Assembly (NCBI GenBank): GCA_013349325.1
Contig: DUZX01000033.1
Coordinates: 1-42,533, forward strand
DNA: 42,533 nt
From: Desulfuromonadales bacterium
GTDB lineage: Bacteria > Desulfobacterota > Desulfuromonadia > Geobacterales > Pseudopelobacteraceae
Reading direction: 5' to 3'
In this document: piece after piece, positions 26,155-34,625 of the stretch
Layout of the letters: the number at the start of each line of letters is the position of its first letter
Position numbering within the stretch: position 1 is the first letter of the stretch
Notes under the pieces: generated by a model
Told to the model about the DNA's origin: nothing
Seen by the model: the letters and a program-made list of their open reading frames with translations, nothing else
The model's database searches: none
Program-made: the position numbers and the translations under genes

Positions 26155-26745
26155 GTGATATTTCAAAATCTACTACATGAACATGATGTCGATGGCCTCA
26201 AGTTATTCCTGGATTCATTACCAGTCCGAGAAAAGGGCTCTGTTTTTGAATTTCTCCTCGCGGAGCTGTATAGAGGCAATGGCTGGCTAGTACAACACCA
26301 AGGCGGACGAGGTGACGCAGGTGCCGACATTCTCCTTTACCATCCCAAAACCCCATCTACTGTTTCCCTTATCATTCAGGCAAAAAATCACGCACTACCA
26401 CTGACCTTAGATCAGACCAGAATTGAGCTTATCAAGTTTGAGGAGCAAAGTGCTCCACTCCATAAATGCCAGAACTTCCGACTTGTTGCAGTAAATGGTT
26501 TTGTTAGTGAAGCTCAAAAACTTGGCGAATTCAACCTGCTATTGGATGGCTGGGAGCATATAGATAAGCTAGTAAGCGGCTACGATCCAGAATCCTGTAT
26601 TGAACCTTCTATCGAACTTTTTGCCCACAACCGCACGACCTACGAGCAGATCAAGGCGCACTGGCAGGAAACGGATCACGTTGCAGTGGTGCAGGCTACC
26701 AACCAATTGAAAAAGCAAGATACGAAGGTGTTTTTTACACGCTGA
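26155..26745 (+). pseudogene. Nuclease domain of a restriction-type nuclease-helicase, truncated
   Basis: A 196-residue frame starting at GTG 26155 (weak ribosome site). Residues about 25-115 form an Mrr-like PD-(D/E)XK nuclease: GSVFEFLLAELY, GGRGDAGADILL (Asp) and LIIQAKNH (Q-x-K). The last part, ELFAHNRTTYEQIKAHWQ followed by VAVVQAT, matches the entry to a superfamily II helicase in which QATGTGKS would be Walker A, but after QAT the sequence diverges and stops. So the helicase is missing. It is likely a remnant of a DNA-targeting defence enzyme. Confidence 0.6.
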
Positions 26746-26942
26746 ACACAGCTTTTGATATGTCCGAAGAGCAGGAATCTTTTTCGTCAATTGTTGGACT
26801 TCAGCCATTGAGTCGCCCGGGGGATCAATATGCATGGGGATACCGCCTTGCCAATGGGGGCTCTTTGAATTCTCGACGATTCATTACGGCCACTCACTTT
26901 GCCCATGATGCAAAAACATCGGAAAAGACTCATGGCCGTTAA
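26694..26942 (+). pseudogene. Possible remnant in another frame after the nuclease gene
   Basis: In the frame +2 relative to the nuclease gene, an open stretch reads GYQPIEKARYEGVFYTLNTA and then FDMSEEQESFSSIVGLQPL, which looks more protein-like than chance, up to a stop at 26942. It starts at the point where the nuclease-helicase similarity is lost. It could be a later part of the same gene after a deletion. I cannot identify it. Confidence 0.25.
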
Positions 26943-26954
26943 ACGAGAAACCTC

Positions 26955-29630
26955 ATGACCGATAACGACGACATACGCCCCTCACCGGAGGCGATGCTGA
27001 AACTGGCACAGGCCGAAGAGGTTACCGCAGAGTTAGGTAAGCTGAAAATCTTCCTTGGCTACGCTGCCGGCGTCGGCAAGACCTACGCCATGCTAGAAGC
27101 GGCCCGCAAGCGTAAGAAGGATGGCCGGGAGGTGGTGATCGGCTACGTTGAGTCTCATGGCCGTTCCGAAACCGATGCTCTCCTTGAAGGGCTGGAGGTT
27201 TTGCCGCGCAAGCAGGTCCATTACCTGGGGGTCGCACTCCCCGAGATGGACATTGACGCGATCCTGGCCCGTAAGCCACAGATCGTTCTGGTGGATGAAC
27301 TGGCTCACAGCAACGCCCCTGGTTCGAGACACGAGAAGCGCTGGCAGGACGTTGAAGAGATTCTGGCGGCCGGGATTGATGTCTATACCACGGTCAATAT
27401 CCAGCATTTTGAGAGTCTGAATGACGTGGTGGCTCAGATCACCGGCATAACCGTGCGTGAGACGATACCTGACCGGTTGCTGGATATTGCCTTCGAGATC
27501 AAACTGATTGATATCCCACCGGAAGACCTGATTCTACGCCTCAATGAAGGTAAAATATACATCCCCGACCAGGCCGCCAGGGCGATTGAAAAGTTCTTCC
27601 GTCCCGGTAACCTGATGGCGCTGCGGGAGCTGTCTCTGCGCCGCACCGCTGCACGGGTGGATGATCAGATGCGGGCCTACATGGAGACTCAGTCCATCGC
27701 AGGGCCGTGGCCGACGATGGAACGGCTGCTGGTCTGCGTCAGCGGGAGTCCGTACAGCGAAAAGCTGATCCGCGCCACCTGCCGCCTGGCCGAAGAGCTG
27801 AAGGGGCAATGGTTTACGGTCTACATCGAAACACCGACCGATAGTCGTCATGTTCGGGAGAACCGGGAGCATATCTGGCGCGACCTGCGTCTGGCTGAGA
27901 GTCTGGGAGGCCAGGTAGCGACCGTTACCGCCACCGATATAACCGATGCGGTTATGGAATACGCCACGCGGCACAATATCACCAAGATCGTGATGGGCAA
28001 ACCAACCAGGCGCCGCTGGCGCAAAATCCTGCAAACACCGATCGTGGATCGTATCATCCGCAGAAGCGGGGCAATTGATATCGTTATCGTCAGTTTCGAA
28101 CCGGAGAAGTCTGCTGCCACAGCACACAAACATCGTACCCCGTTTGAACTGAGTGGTTATGCGGCCAGTGTTGCTCTTGTTTCAGCCGCCACTGTTTTGT
28201 GCGAACTGTTGCGCCCGTTTCTGGAACCGACGAACATGGTCATGTTCTATCTGCTGGCCGTCGTTATCGCTTCCGTGCGGCTTGGTCGCAAACCGGCGAT
28301 TGCCTGCGCTTTATGTGGCGTGCTGGCCTTTGACTTCTTCTTCGTTCCTCCCCGGATGACCTTTGTGGTGGCTGACACCCAGTATCTTATGACCTTTCTG
28401 GGGCTGTTCGTGGTGGGGGTTGTTATCAGTACCCTTGTCGCCCGTGCCCGCGAAAGGGCAGAAGTAATGCGTGCCCGTGAGGTCCAGACCGCCAGCCTCT
28501 ATTACCTGAGTCGCGATCTGGCCGCTTCGGTAAATAGTGATGCCGTTTTGAAGGCTGCGCTCAAAAATGTAGAAGAGGCGCTCAATGCCCAGGTGGTGAT
28601 ACTGCTGCCGGAAGGAGAACGGCTTGACATTATGGCTATCAGCGATGGACTCATTCTGGATGTCAAGGAACAGGCTGTGGCTGATTGGGCGTTCCGTAAC
28701 AGTCATCCGGCCGGGCGAGCTACGGATACACTGGTATCTGCTGAGCTGATTTACCTTCCATTGCAGACTCCTTCCACTGTTCTGGGGGTTATGGGGGTGA
28801 AATTGGAACATCAGCATGACTACCATTCACAGGAAAATCGCCGGCTGCTGGATGCATTTGCTACTCAGGCAGCCATGGCTATGGAACGCATTCTTTTCGC
28901 CCGTCAGGCGGAGCAGGCTCAGATTATTCAGGCCCGGGAAAATCTGGAACGTGCTCTGCTGAACTCAATTTCACACGACCTGCGGACACCGCTGGTTTCG
29001 GTAACCGGTGTTCTCTTTAGCTTGAAAGAGGAGGGGGCGCATCTGAGCGATGAGGCACGGCGGAATCTGCTGGATTCCGCCTGCAGCGAGGCGGAACGAC
29101 TGAACCGTTTTGTCGGTAACCTGCTGAATATGACCCGTATCGAAGCGGGCGCAATCAAACTGAAAACCGAGCTCTGCGATGTGCAGGATCTGGTCGGATG
29201 TGCTCTGGCCGCCATAGAGCAGCGCATAGGGAATCGCAGGATAAACGTCGTGCTTCCAGAAGAGCTGTCACCGGTTCCGGTCGATCTGGTACTCATGACT
29301 CAGGTTCTGGTCAACCTTCTGGATAATGCTCATAAATATGCTCCCGCTGAAAGCGTCATTGAAGTCTGCGCTTTGGAAGATGGGGGCAGATTGCTGCTGG
29401 AGGTGACCGACCGTGGTCCCGGTGTACCGGAAAAAGATCTGAAACGGATCTTCGACAAATTTTATCGCATACCAATACCTGAAGGTGCCGGAGGCACCGG
29501 ATTGGGATTGTCCATCTGCAAGGGGATCGTTGAGGCACACGGAGGCAGGATTAGTGCCAAAAACCGTACCGGTGGGGGGCTGAAAGTACTGATACGTCTG
29601 CCGATTGAGGGAAGCGATCATGTCAGTTGA
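26955..29630 (+). CDS. kdpD: Sensor histidine kinase KdpD
   Basis: An 891-residue osmosensitive K+ channel histidine kinase. In order: the KdpD N-terminal domain with Walker A GYAAGVGKTYAML and Walker B VLVDELAHSNAPGSRH; a Usp-like domain (about 250-375); four transmembrane helices (about 400-500); a GAF-like region; HisKA with NSISHDLRTPL (phospho-acceptor His 674); and an ATPase domain with LVNLLDNAHKYAP and GTGLGLSICKGIVEAHGG. It reports low K+ or turgor stress to KdpE. It overlaps kdpE by 11 bases. The gene is intact despite the insertions upstream. Confidence 0.96.
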   Translation: MTDNDDIRPSPEAMLKLAQAEEVTAELGKLKIFLGYAAGVGKTYAMLEAARKRKKDGREVVIGYVESHGRSETDALLEGLEVLPRKQVHYLGVALPEMDIDAILARKPQIVLVDELAHSNAPGSRHEKRWQDVEEILAAGIDVYTTVNIQHFESLNDVVAQITGITVRETIPDRLLDIAFEIKLIDIPPEDLILRLNEGKIYIPDQAARAIEKFFRPGNLMALRELSLRRTAARVDDQMRAYMETQSIAGPWPTMERLLVCVSGSPYSEKLIRATCRLAEELKGQWFTVYIETPTDSRHVRENREHIWRDLRLAESLGGQVATVTATDITDAVMEYATRHNITKIVMGKPTRRRWRKILQTPIVDRIIRRSGAIDIVIVSFEPEKSAATAHKHRTPFELSGYAASVALVSAATVLCELLRPFLEPTNMVMFYLLAVVIASVRLGRKPAIACALCGVLAFDFFFVPPRMTFVVADTQYLMTFLGLFVVGVVISTLVARARERAEVMRAREVQTASLYYLSRDLAASVNSDAVLKAALKNVEEALNAQVVILLPEGERLDIMAISDGLILDVKEQAVADWAFRNSHPAGRATDTLVSAELIYLPLQTPSTVLGVMGVKLEHQHDYHSQENRRLLDAFATQAAMAMERILFARQAEQAQIIQARENLERALLNSISHDLRTPLVSVTGVLFSLKEEGAHLSDEARRNLLDSACSEAERLNRFVGNLLNMTRIEAGAIKLKTELCDVQDLVGCALAAIEQRIGNRRINVVLPEELSPVPVDLVLMTQVLVNLLDNAHKYAPAESVIEVCALEDGGRLLLEVTDRGPGVPEKDLKRIFDKFYRIPIPEGAGGTGLGLSICKGIVEAHGGRISAKNRTGGGLKVLIRLPIEGSDHVS

Positions 29631-30318
29631 ACGAATCAAGGATAACCTGCCGCGAATTCTGGTTGTTGATGATGAACTGGCAATCAGGCGTTTTCTGCAT
29701 ACGGTCTTGTCGGCTGAGGAATTTACTCTTCACGAAGCCGAAAACGGGCATGCGGGCTTGGCTGCGGCTGCAGCGTTTCGACCGGATGTCATTCTGCTCG
29801 ACCTGGGGCTTCCTGATCTCGACGGTATTGAAGTTATCCTTCGAATTCGCGAGTGGTCCCAGGTGCCGATTATTATCCTCTCGGTACGCGACCGCGAGGA
29901 TGACAAGGTCGGCGCACTGGATGCCGGAGCGGATGATTACCTCACCAAGCCGTTCGGTGTCGGCGAACTGCTGGCCCGCATTCGGGCCGCTCTGCGGCGC
30001 TCACTGCACGAGGTGCCTGAACCGCTGTTTATTAGCAACGATCTGCAGGTGGATCTCGGCAACCGGCTCGTAACCGTTGCAGATGCAGAAATTTCACTGA
30101 CGCCGACAGAATATGACATCCTGCGGTTGCTGGTCTCGCATGCCGGCAAAGTTCTCACGCATCGCCAGATCCTGAAGCAGGTATGGGGGGCGACCAACCT
30201 GGAACAGCCGCATGTTTTGCGAGTCAACATCAGCAATTTGCGACGCAAGCTGGAGTGTGACCCGTCACGGCCGCAGCATATTATTACTGAGCCGGGTGTC
30301 GGTTATCGACTGAAATGA
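29620..30318 (+). CDS. kdpE: Response regulator KdpE
   Basis: A 232-residue OmpR/PhoB-type regulator. The receiver domain has acidic residues in ILVVDDE, phosphorylation site Asp 61 in ILLDLGLPDLDG, and the conserved Lys in DYLTKPFG. The winged-helix C-terminus has SLTPTEYDILRLLVSHAGKV and VNISNLRRKLECDP. ATG 29620 (MSVERIKDN) is chosen; it overlaps the end of kdpD and fits homologues better than the upstream in-frame ATG. When phosphorylated by KdpD it activates kdp transcription. Confidence 0.95.
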   Translation: MSVERIKDNLPRILVVDDELAIRRFLHTVLSAEEFTLHEAENGHAGLAAAAAFRPDVILLDLGLPDLDGIEVILRIREWSQVPIIILSVRDREDDKVGALDAGADDYLTKPFGVGELLARIRAALRRSLHEVPEPLFISNDLQVDLGNRLVTVADAEISLTPTEYDILRLLVSHAGKVLTHRQILKQVWGATNLEQPHVLRVNISNLRRKLECDPSRPQHIITEPGVGYRLK

Positions 30319-30403
30319 GTTGATAGCGCATTGATCATATAAGACTAAAAGAGTATTGTTGAGGAGTAGAGAGTATGTGACGTGGAAAGGATGTGATCTT
30401 CAT

Positions 30404-31318
30404 ATGTACACAACGATAACTGCAGTTGAGTTGGAGCAATTGAAAGCCGGCGGTTCTGTCTTCGTCATAGATGTCCTGCTGCCGGAAGATTACGCCTGTC
30501 GACATATTTCCGGGGCCGAAAATGCCTGCGTGTACGAGATGGTCTTTTTGGACAGGATTGCCGAGTGCGTACCGGATCGTGAACAGACCATTGTTGTCTA
30601 TGATCAGAGCGGGACGAGTATGACTGCCGGAACAGCCAAGGAAAAACTGGAACGGGCCGGGTACCGTTCGGTCGCTATTCTGGAGGGGGGCTTGCTGGCG
30701 TGGCAGACGGCAGGGTTTGCGGTCGAGTCAAGCGTTCCGGTGCAATTGCCGGCCGTACTTCGTGATGGTGTCTATCGGATTGATACCCACAAGAGTGTCG
30801 TCGAATGGACTGGGCGCAATATCAATAACCGCCACTTTGGCCGTATTGCCTTATCAGAAGGCAAAGTCGTTATAGCGAATGGTCGTCTGTTCTCCGGCAG
30901 CTTCGTGCTTGATATGACCACCATCAGTAATAGTGATATTCAGGATGAGGGGTGGCGCAGCATGTTGCTCCGGCACCTGAAATCAGATGATTTTTTTGAC
31001 GTAGACACGTTTCCGACGGCAACATTTGCGTTGAGCGGCGGTACCCCGATTGCAGATGCCACTCCCGGGACAGCGAACATGGAAATTGCCGGTTCACTGA
31101 CTATTAAAGGCACGACCCGTGCGATCCGCTTCCCGGCCATGGTTGCAGCACAGGAGGATGGGACTGTCAAGGCCCAGGCGGCACTTGATTTCGACCGTAC
31201 CCTCTTTAATGTCTGTTATGGATCAGGCAAGCTGTACGAACGGCTTGGTATGCATCTGGTGAACGATCTGATCAGTGTTGAGCTGTTTATCGTTACCGGA
31301 ACAGTCGCGTGTGAATAA
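30404..31318 (+). CDS. Rhodanese-like and YceI domain fusion protein
   Basis: A 304-residue two-domain protein. Residues about 4-115 are a rhodanese fold (VFVIDVLLPEDYACRHISGA, then ILEGGLLAWQTAGF), but the catalytic loop reads VVYDQSGTSM, with Asp 67 where the active cysteine should be. Residues about 122-304 are a YceI domain (YRIDTHKSVVEWTGRN, HLKSDDFFDVDTFPTATF), a lipocalin-like fold that binds isoprenoid chains. There is no signal peptide, although YceI proteins are often periplasmic. Start ATG 30404 is preferred, after AAAGGATG. Role unknown; it is unlikely to transfer sulfur. Confidence 0.85.
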   Translation: MYTTITAVELEQLKAGGSVFVIDVLLPEDYACRHISGAENACVYEMVFLDRIAECVPDREQTIVVYDQSGTSMTAGTAKEKLERAGYRSVAILEGGLLAWQTAGFAVESSVPVQLPAVLRDGVYRIDTHKSVVEWTGRNINNRHFGRIALSEGKVVIANGRLFSGSFVLDMTTISNSDIQDEGWRSMLLRHLKSDDFFDVDTFPTATFALSGGTPIADATPGTANMEIAGSLTIKGTTRAIRFPAMVAAQEDGTVKAQAALDFDRTLFNVCYGSGKLYERLGMHLVNDLISVELFIVTGTVACE

Positions 31319-31329
31319 AGCGGCTCATG

Positions 31330-32568
31330 CTATTGAACATCAATGTTTTTAACCCCATCCGGCCGCCAGCTGGGTGGAATTACGTGTGAGCCGGCTTTTT
31401 CTTTCCCCGGTAGCAGACTCCCAAAGGTAACCGACATCCTGCCGAAGCGGTCGTTAATACGATCCATCGCCTGAGTGGCAAAGCGCTTCTTACGCTCATC
31501 TTCAAAAAGCGGCAACTGTTCAGCCTGATGTTTGAGATTACTCAGGCTGATCCCAAGGAGTCTGACCGGCTGTTCCAACTCGACGGTTGCGAGGATACCG
31601 AGTGCGGCGAGGTAGATCTCATCGCTGAGGTTAATGTAGTTCTTGAGGGTTGTTTGCTTGCCCCATGAGGAGAAAAAATCTGCGTATCGAACGTAGAGGT
31701 GAATCGTTTTGCCACTGACGTTGTAGCGTCTGGCGCGATTGCCGACCATCTCAGAGAGTTGTAAGATAAATCGTCTGATCTCCGCTGGATTGTCGATGTC
31801 ACGCTCCAGGGTACTCGAATGCCCGACACTTTTGACATCATCCTCTTTACCAAAGCTGACTACCGGTACATTGTCGATCCCCCGGCCCATCTCCTTCAGT
31901 CGTGTACCTATTATCCCGAACTTCCTGGTTAATCGTGCTGCATCACAACGTCCCAGCTCCCCGCAGGTGTAGATCGACATCATATTGAGGTGGCGCTGCA
32001 TCTTTTTTCCGATGCCGCAGAGCTCCTTGATCGGCATCTGTTCCAGGATGCGCGACACGTTCTCGGGGCGTATCACGGTCAGACCGTCAGGTTTCTGCAT
32101 GTCAGAAGCGAGCTTGGCAAGAAGCTTGTTGGGGGCGACCCCGATTGAACAGGTGATACCGAAGAGGTGCCGGATGCGGGCCTTGATCAGGTATGCAATA
32201 TTCTCCGCACTGCCGAAGATTGAGAGCGAGTGAGTGACGTCCAGCCAGGACTCATCAATTGAGAAAGCCTCCACTGTGGGGGTATATGTATGGAATATAT
32301 CGTTGATTTTGGTGGAGGTGTAGGTGTACTTCCTGTTGTCACCAACGACAATGATCAGCTCCGGGCAGGCGCGTTTACCTTCCCAGATGGCCATGCCGGT
32401 CTTGACCCCTTTGGCTCTGGCCTCATACGAACTGGTTGTTATCACGGTCCTGCCATGACCTCCCACCACCGCAACAGGTTTGCCGCGCAACTCCGGATTG
32501 GCAGATTGCTCAACGGAGGCAAAAAACGCATTCATGTCGATATGAAGTATGGTCCGGTGATCGGTCAT
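31330..32568 (-). CDS. dinB: DNA polymerase IV (Y-family)
   Basis: A 412-residue translesion polymerase. Catalytic carboxylates are Asp 11 in HIDMNAFFASVEQ and Asp 105/Glu 106 in FSIDESWLDV. YEARAKGVKTGM and IGVAPNKLLAKLASD are standard DinB blocks, and GIGKKMQRHL is the helix-hairpin-helix region. The C-terminal little-finger domain is present (GISLSNL). It is the last gene of a lexA-led operon, hence SOS-inducible. It ends 11 bases from the convergent rhodanese-YceI gene. Confidence 0.96.
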   Translation of the reverse strand: MTDHRTILHIDMNAFFASVEQSANPELRGKPVAVVGGHGRTVITTSSYEARAKGVKTGMAIWEGKRACPELIIVVGDNRKYTYTSTKINDIFHTYTPTVEAFSIDESWLDVTHSLSIFGSAENIAYLIKARIRHLFGITCSIGVAPNKLLAKLASDMQKPDGLTVIRPENVSRILEQMPIKELCGIGKKMQRHLNMMSIYTCGELGRCDAARLTRKFGIIGTRLKEMGRGIDNVPVVSFGKEDDVKSVGHSSTLERDIDNPAEIRRFILQLSEMVGNRARRYNVSGKTIHLYVRYADFFSSWGKQTTLKNYINLSDEIYLAALGILATVELEQPVRLLGISLSNLKHQAEQLPLFEDERKKRFATQAMDRINDRFGRMSVTFGSLLPGKEKAGSHVIPPSWRPDGVKNIDVQ

Positions 32569-32587
32569 ATGGTAACCAGAATAGTGA

Positions 32588-32827
32588 TCATGATTCCAAG
32601 CCTTCCAGGCTCCAGATCTGGTCGGCTGTGTCGTAGGTCAGTTGGTACAGGCCACCTTCATCCCGAACAGCGAAATGCAGACGTTTGGCGCTTCCTTTCA
32701 CATCTGTCCAGGTGTAGGTCGTCTCGAGGATGGCGTGTTTGCGGTTGTGCCAGTCGAACCAGACCGGTTTGATGGAGTGCCCCGGCCCAAAGACCACAGC
32801 CACCCGTATGGGCTCCTTTACTCGCAC
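32588..32827 (-). CDS. DUF6504-like small protein in the SOS operon
   Basis: A 79-residue protein between lexA and dinB. The opening EPIRVAVVFGPG and the pattern KPVWFDWHNRKHAILETTYT, then FAVRDEGGLYQLTYDTA, resemble DUF6504, small beta-rich proteins found next to Y-family polymerase genes. GTG 32827 keeps the conserved EPIRV; a second GTG at 32803 has a better ribosome site (AAAGGAG) but would remove that segment. Its position, 3 bases from lexA and 19 from dinB, implies a DNA-damage role, perhaps as a polymerase accessory; this is inference. Confidence 0.75.
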   Translation of the reverse strand: MRVKEPIRVAVVFGPGHSIKPVWFDWHNRKHAILETTYTWTDVKGSAKRLHFAVRDEGGLYQLTYDTADQIWSLEGLES

Positions 32828-32830
32828 GGA

Positions 32831-33433
32831 TTAACTCAGGTCGCGAAAAACGCCGACCACCTTGCCAATGATGGTCACATCGCGAGATCCTTCCGGAATG
32901 ACAAGTGCGGCCATGGTAAAATTTTCAGGCTGCAGGCGGATCGTGCCATTTTCGCGGAAGAAACGCTTCAGAGTTGTTTCCCCCTCCACCATCGCAACGA
33001 CGATATCCTGGTTGTCCGCGACAGGCTGCGGGCGCACGAGGACCAGGTCCTTGTCGCAGATGCAGGCATTGATCATGGACTCCCCCTGTACCCTCAGAAA
33101 GAAGCGACCTCCATGCAGAAAAGCACGGTCAACGGAGACGTAGCCGGTAATATCTTCGACCGCCGGAGAGAGTGCGCCGGCTCTGACGGTTCCGACGATG
33201 GGGAGTGAAGCGGAATCGGTAGTCGGTGAAGTGAGTGCGATGCCTCTGGAGCTGGAGTCACGCTTGACAAAACCCTTCTTTTCAAGGGCATCCAGATGGC
33301 GCACAGCTGAGAGCGTTCCGGATACACCAAGATGAGAGCATATCTCCCGTATGGTTGGCGGGTAGCCATCATTGTCAATATGGGACTGGATAAAGTCGAG
33401 CACCTGCTGTTGGCGTACGGTCAGTAAGGACAC
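32831..33433 (-). CDS. lexA: LexA repressor
   Basis: A 200-residue SOS repressor and self-cleaving protease. The N-terminal winged helix (residues about 1-65) has TIREICSHLGVSGTLSAVRH as the recognition region. The cleavage site is Ala85-Gly86 in TVRAGALSP, and the catalytic dyad is Ser119 (GESM) and Lys156 (TTLKRF), with the same numbering as E. coli. The start is GTG 33433, with GGGAGG 5 bases upstream. The recognition helix differs from E. coli, so a different operator is expected. It leads the operon lexA-DUF6504-dinB. Confidence 0.96.
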   Translation of the reverse strand: MSLLTVRQQQVLDFIQSHIDNDGYPPTIREICSHLGVSGTLSAVRHLDALEKKGFVKRDSSSRGIALTSPTTDSASLPIVGTVRAGALSPAVEDITGYVSVDRAFLHGGRFFLRVQGESMINACICDKDLVLVRPQPVADNQDIVVAMVEGETTLKRFFRENGTIRLQPENFTMAALVIPEGSRDVTIIGKVVGVFRDLS

Positions 33434-33437
33434 AAAG

Positions 33438-33490
33438 CCTCCCTGTAGTTATCAATCGTAATACGTTTACGTACGTCAACTATAGGGAGG
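33438..33490 (-). promoter_or_regulatory. lexA control region with nested palindromes
   Basis: A 16-bp near-perfect palindrome GTTTACGTACGTCAAC (33465-33480, core ACGTACGT) contains, on the minus strand, the -35-like TTGACG. It is nested at one side of a wider inverted repeat, CCTCCCTGTAGTT (33438-33450) with 12 of 13 bases complementary at 33478-33490. It is the likely LexA autoregulatory site. It does not resemble the E. coli box CTG-N10-CAG. Confidence 0.5.
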
Positions 33491-33529
33491 TGTGTTGTGG
33501 ATGTCAACAGTTACGGTACCGTTTTTGGT

Positions 33530-34102
33530 TCATGCAGACACTTTTTTTCCAATAGAAAAGGCTTTCCCCAGGAGCGGGCCGACGCCATGGTAACCCTTGT
33601 GGGAGGAGTCATAGACAAGCGGCTTTATTTTATTAATATCGAGAAGCCCGTCATCACCAAAAACCTCTCCGTCTGCCTTCACATCGATAATCTCACCGAT
33701 GAACTGGGTATGAATCCCGATTTCCAGGGTATGCAGCAGGCGGCACTCCAGGACAACCGGAAACTCGGCTGCATAGGGGGCGTCTACCAGGTCACTTTTA
33801 ACGGGCGTCAGTCCACTAACTGCAAACTTGTCAACATCGCGCCCGGATACAATGCCGACATAATCCGCCTCAGCTATGGTTTCTTCGCTGGCTATTCCGA
33901 CGGTAAAGGCTTTGTGCTCAATAATGCCGGCATACGAGTGTCTCGCTTTGCGCAGAGAAACAGTAACGCAGGGCGGCTCAGAGCAGCAGATACCTCCCCA
34001 GGCGGCATTCATCAGGTTGGGTTTGCCGTCCTGGTCATAGCTTCCGATCATCAGAACCGGATTCGGGAAAATCAGCGTCTTTGCACCTGCAGATTTTTTC
34101 AT
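33530..34102 (-). CDS. Flavin reductase-like FMN-binding protein (flavoredoxin type)
   Basis: A 190-residue split-barrel flavoprotein. Typical features are the opening FPNPVLMIGSYDQDGKPNLM, the FMN-site block AAWGGICCSEPPCVTVSL, then KAFTVGIASEETIAEADYVG. It probably carries FMN and moves electrons between flavins or to other acceptors; related deltaproteobacterial flavoredoxins are involved in sulfur or electron-transfer pathways. ATG 34102 follows AAGGGGA. It is transcribed in the same direction as lexA but with the lexA promoter region between them. The physiological partner is unknown. Confidence 0.85.
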   Translation of the reverse strand: MKKSAGAKTLIFPNPVLMIGSYDQDGKPNLMNAAWGGICCSEPPCVTVSLRKARHSYAGIIEHKAFTVGIASEETIAEADYVGIVSGRDVDKFAVSGLTPVKSDLVDAPYAAEFPVVLECRLLHTLEIGIHTQFIGEIIDVKADGEVFGDDGLLDINKIKPLVYDSSHKGYHGVGPLLGKAFSIGKKVSA

Positions 34103-34148
34103 TGTATCCCCTTGTGAGCTCTGGGCTCATTGTTTGTGTGTAACTTAT

Positions 34149-34442
34149 TTATCTCAACCTGTTGTCTGCCGGGACGATGTTACATGTCTCGCTTGTCAGA
34201 TCGAATACAACCTTGATTCTCTTATCCTTTAACTGCTGGATGACCTGTTCTATCTTTTCCGCAAAAGTATAATCGGAATCGGCCAGATCGCTCCACTCCC
34301 GCGTGACGAACTCTTCAACCAGCTTCTGGAGCGTATCGGGGTTGATGCGCTCCAGCGGTACATCGACGCCATCTTCGGCATTGTCGTTCCGATCCTGTTC
34401 TATGGTTACGTCGTCATATTCACGTGTCTCTGTCTGGGTCAT
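34149..34442 (-). CDS. YheU-like (UPF0270) protein with acidic N-terminal extension
   Basis: The last 70 of 97 residues match the YheU/UPF0270 pattern: VPLERINPDTLQKLVEEFVT, AEKIEQVIQQLKDKRIKVVF and ETCNIVP. Before this lies a roughly 25-residue acidic, disordered-looking leader (TETREYDDVTIEQDRNDN) absent from the usual 70-72-residue proteins. ATG 34442 is preferred, with GGAA upstream; an in-frame ATG at 34481 is possible. Function of the family is not established. Confidence 0.75.
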   Translation of the reverse strand: MTQTETREYDDVTIEQDRNDNAEDGVDVPLERINPDTLQKLVEEFVTREWSDLADSDYTFAEKIEQVIQQLKDKRIKVVFDLTSETCNIVPADNRLR

Positions 34443-34625
34443 TATATTTCCGGGACGCTGGAATAAAAGCAAATATGCCACAAAAACTTACGCGGCGGTC
34501 TCGACAATAGTATAAAAGAGAGATACGGTCATTACCTTTTTGTAGAGAAATTATTTGACAGGTATCAGCAATGGGAATACGTGATTAATTAACCAGCTAT
34601 TTTGGGAAAATGTAAGGAACGACAC

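Noticed and set aside
33497-34117. Plus-strand ORF of 206 codons with GGGAGG upstream
   Set aside because: It is fully antisense to the flavin reductase gene, which has clear family motifs. The GGGAGG is part of the inverted repeat in the lexA control region.
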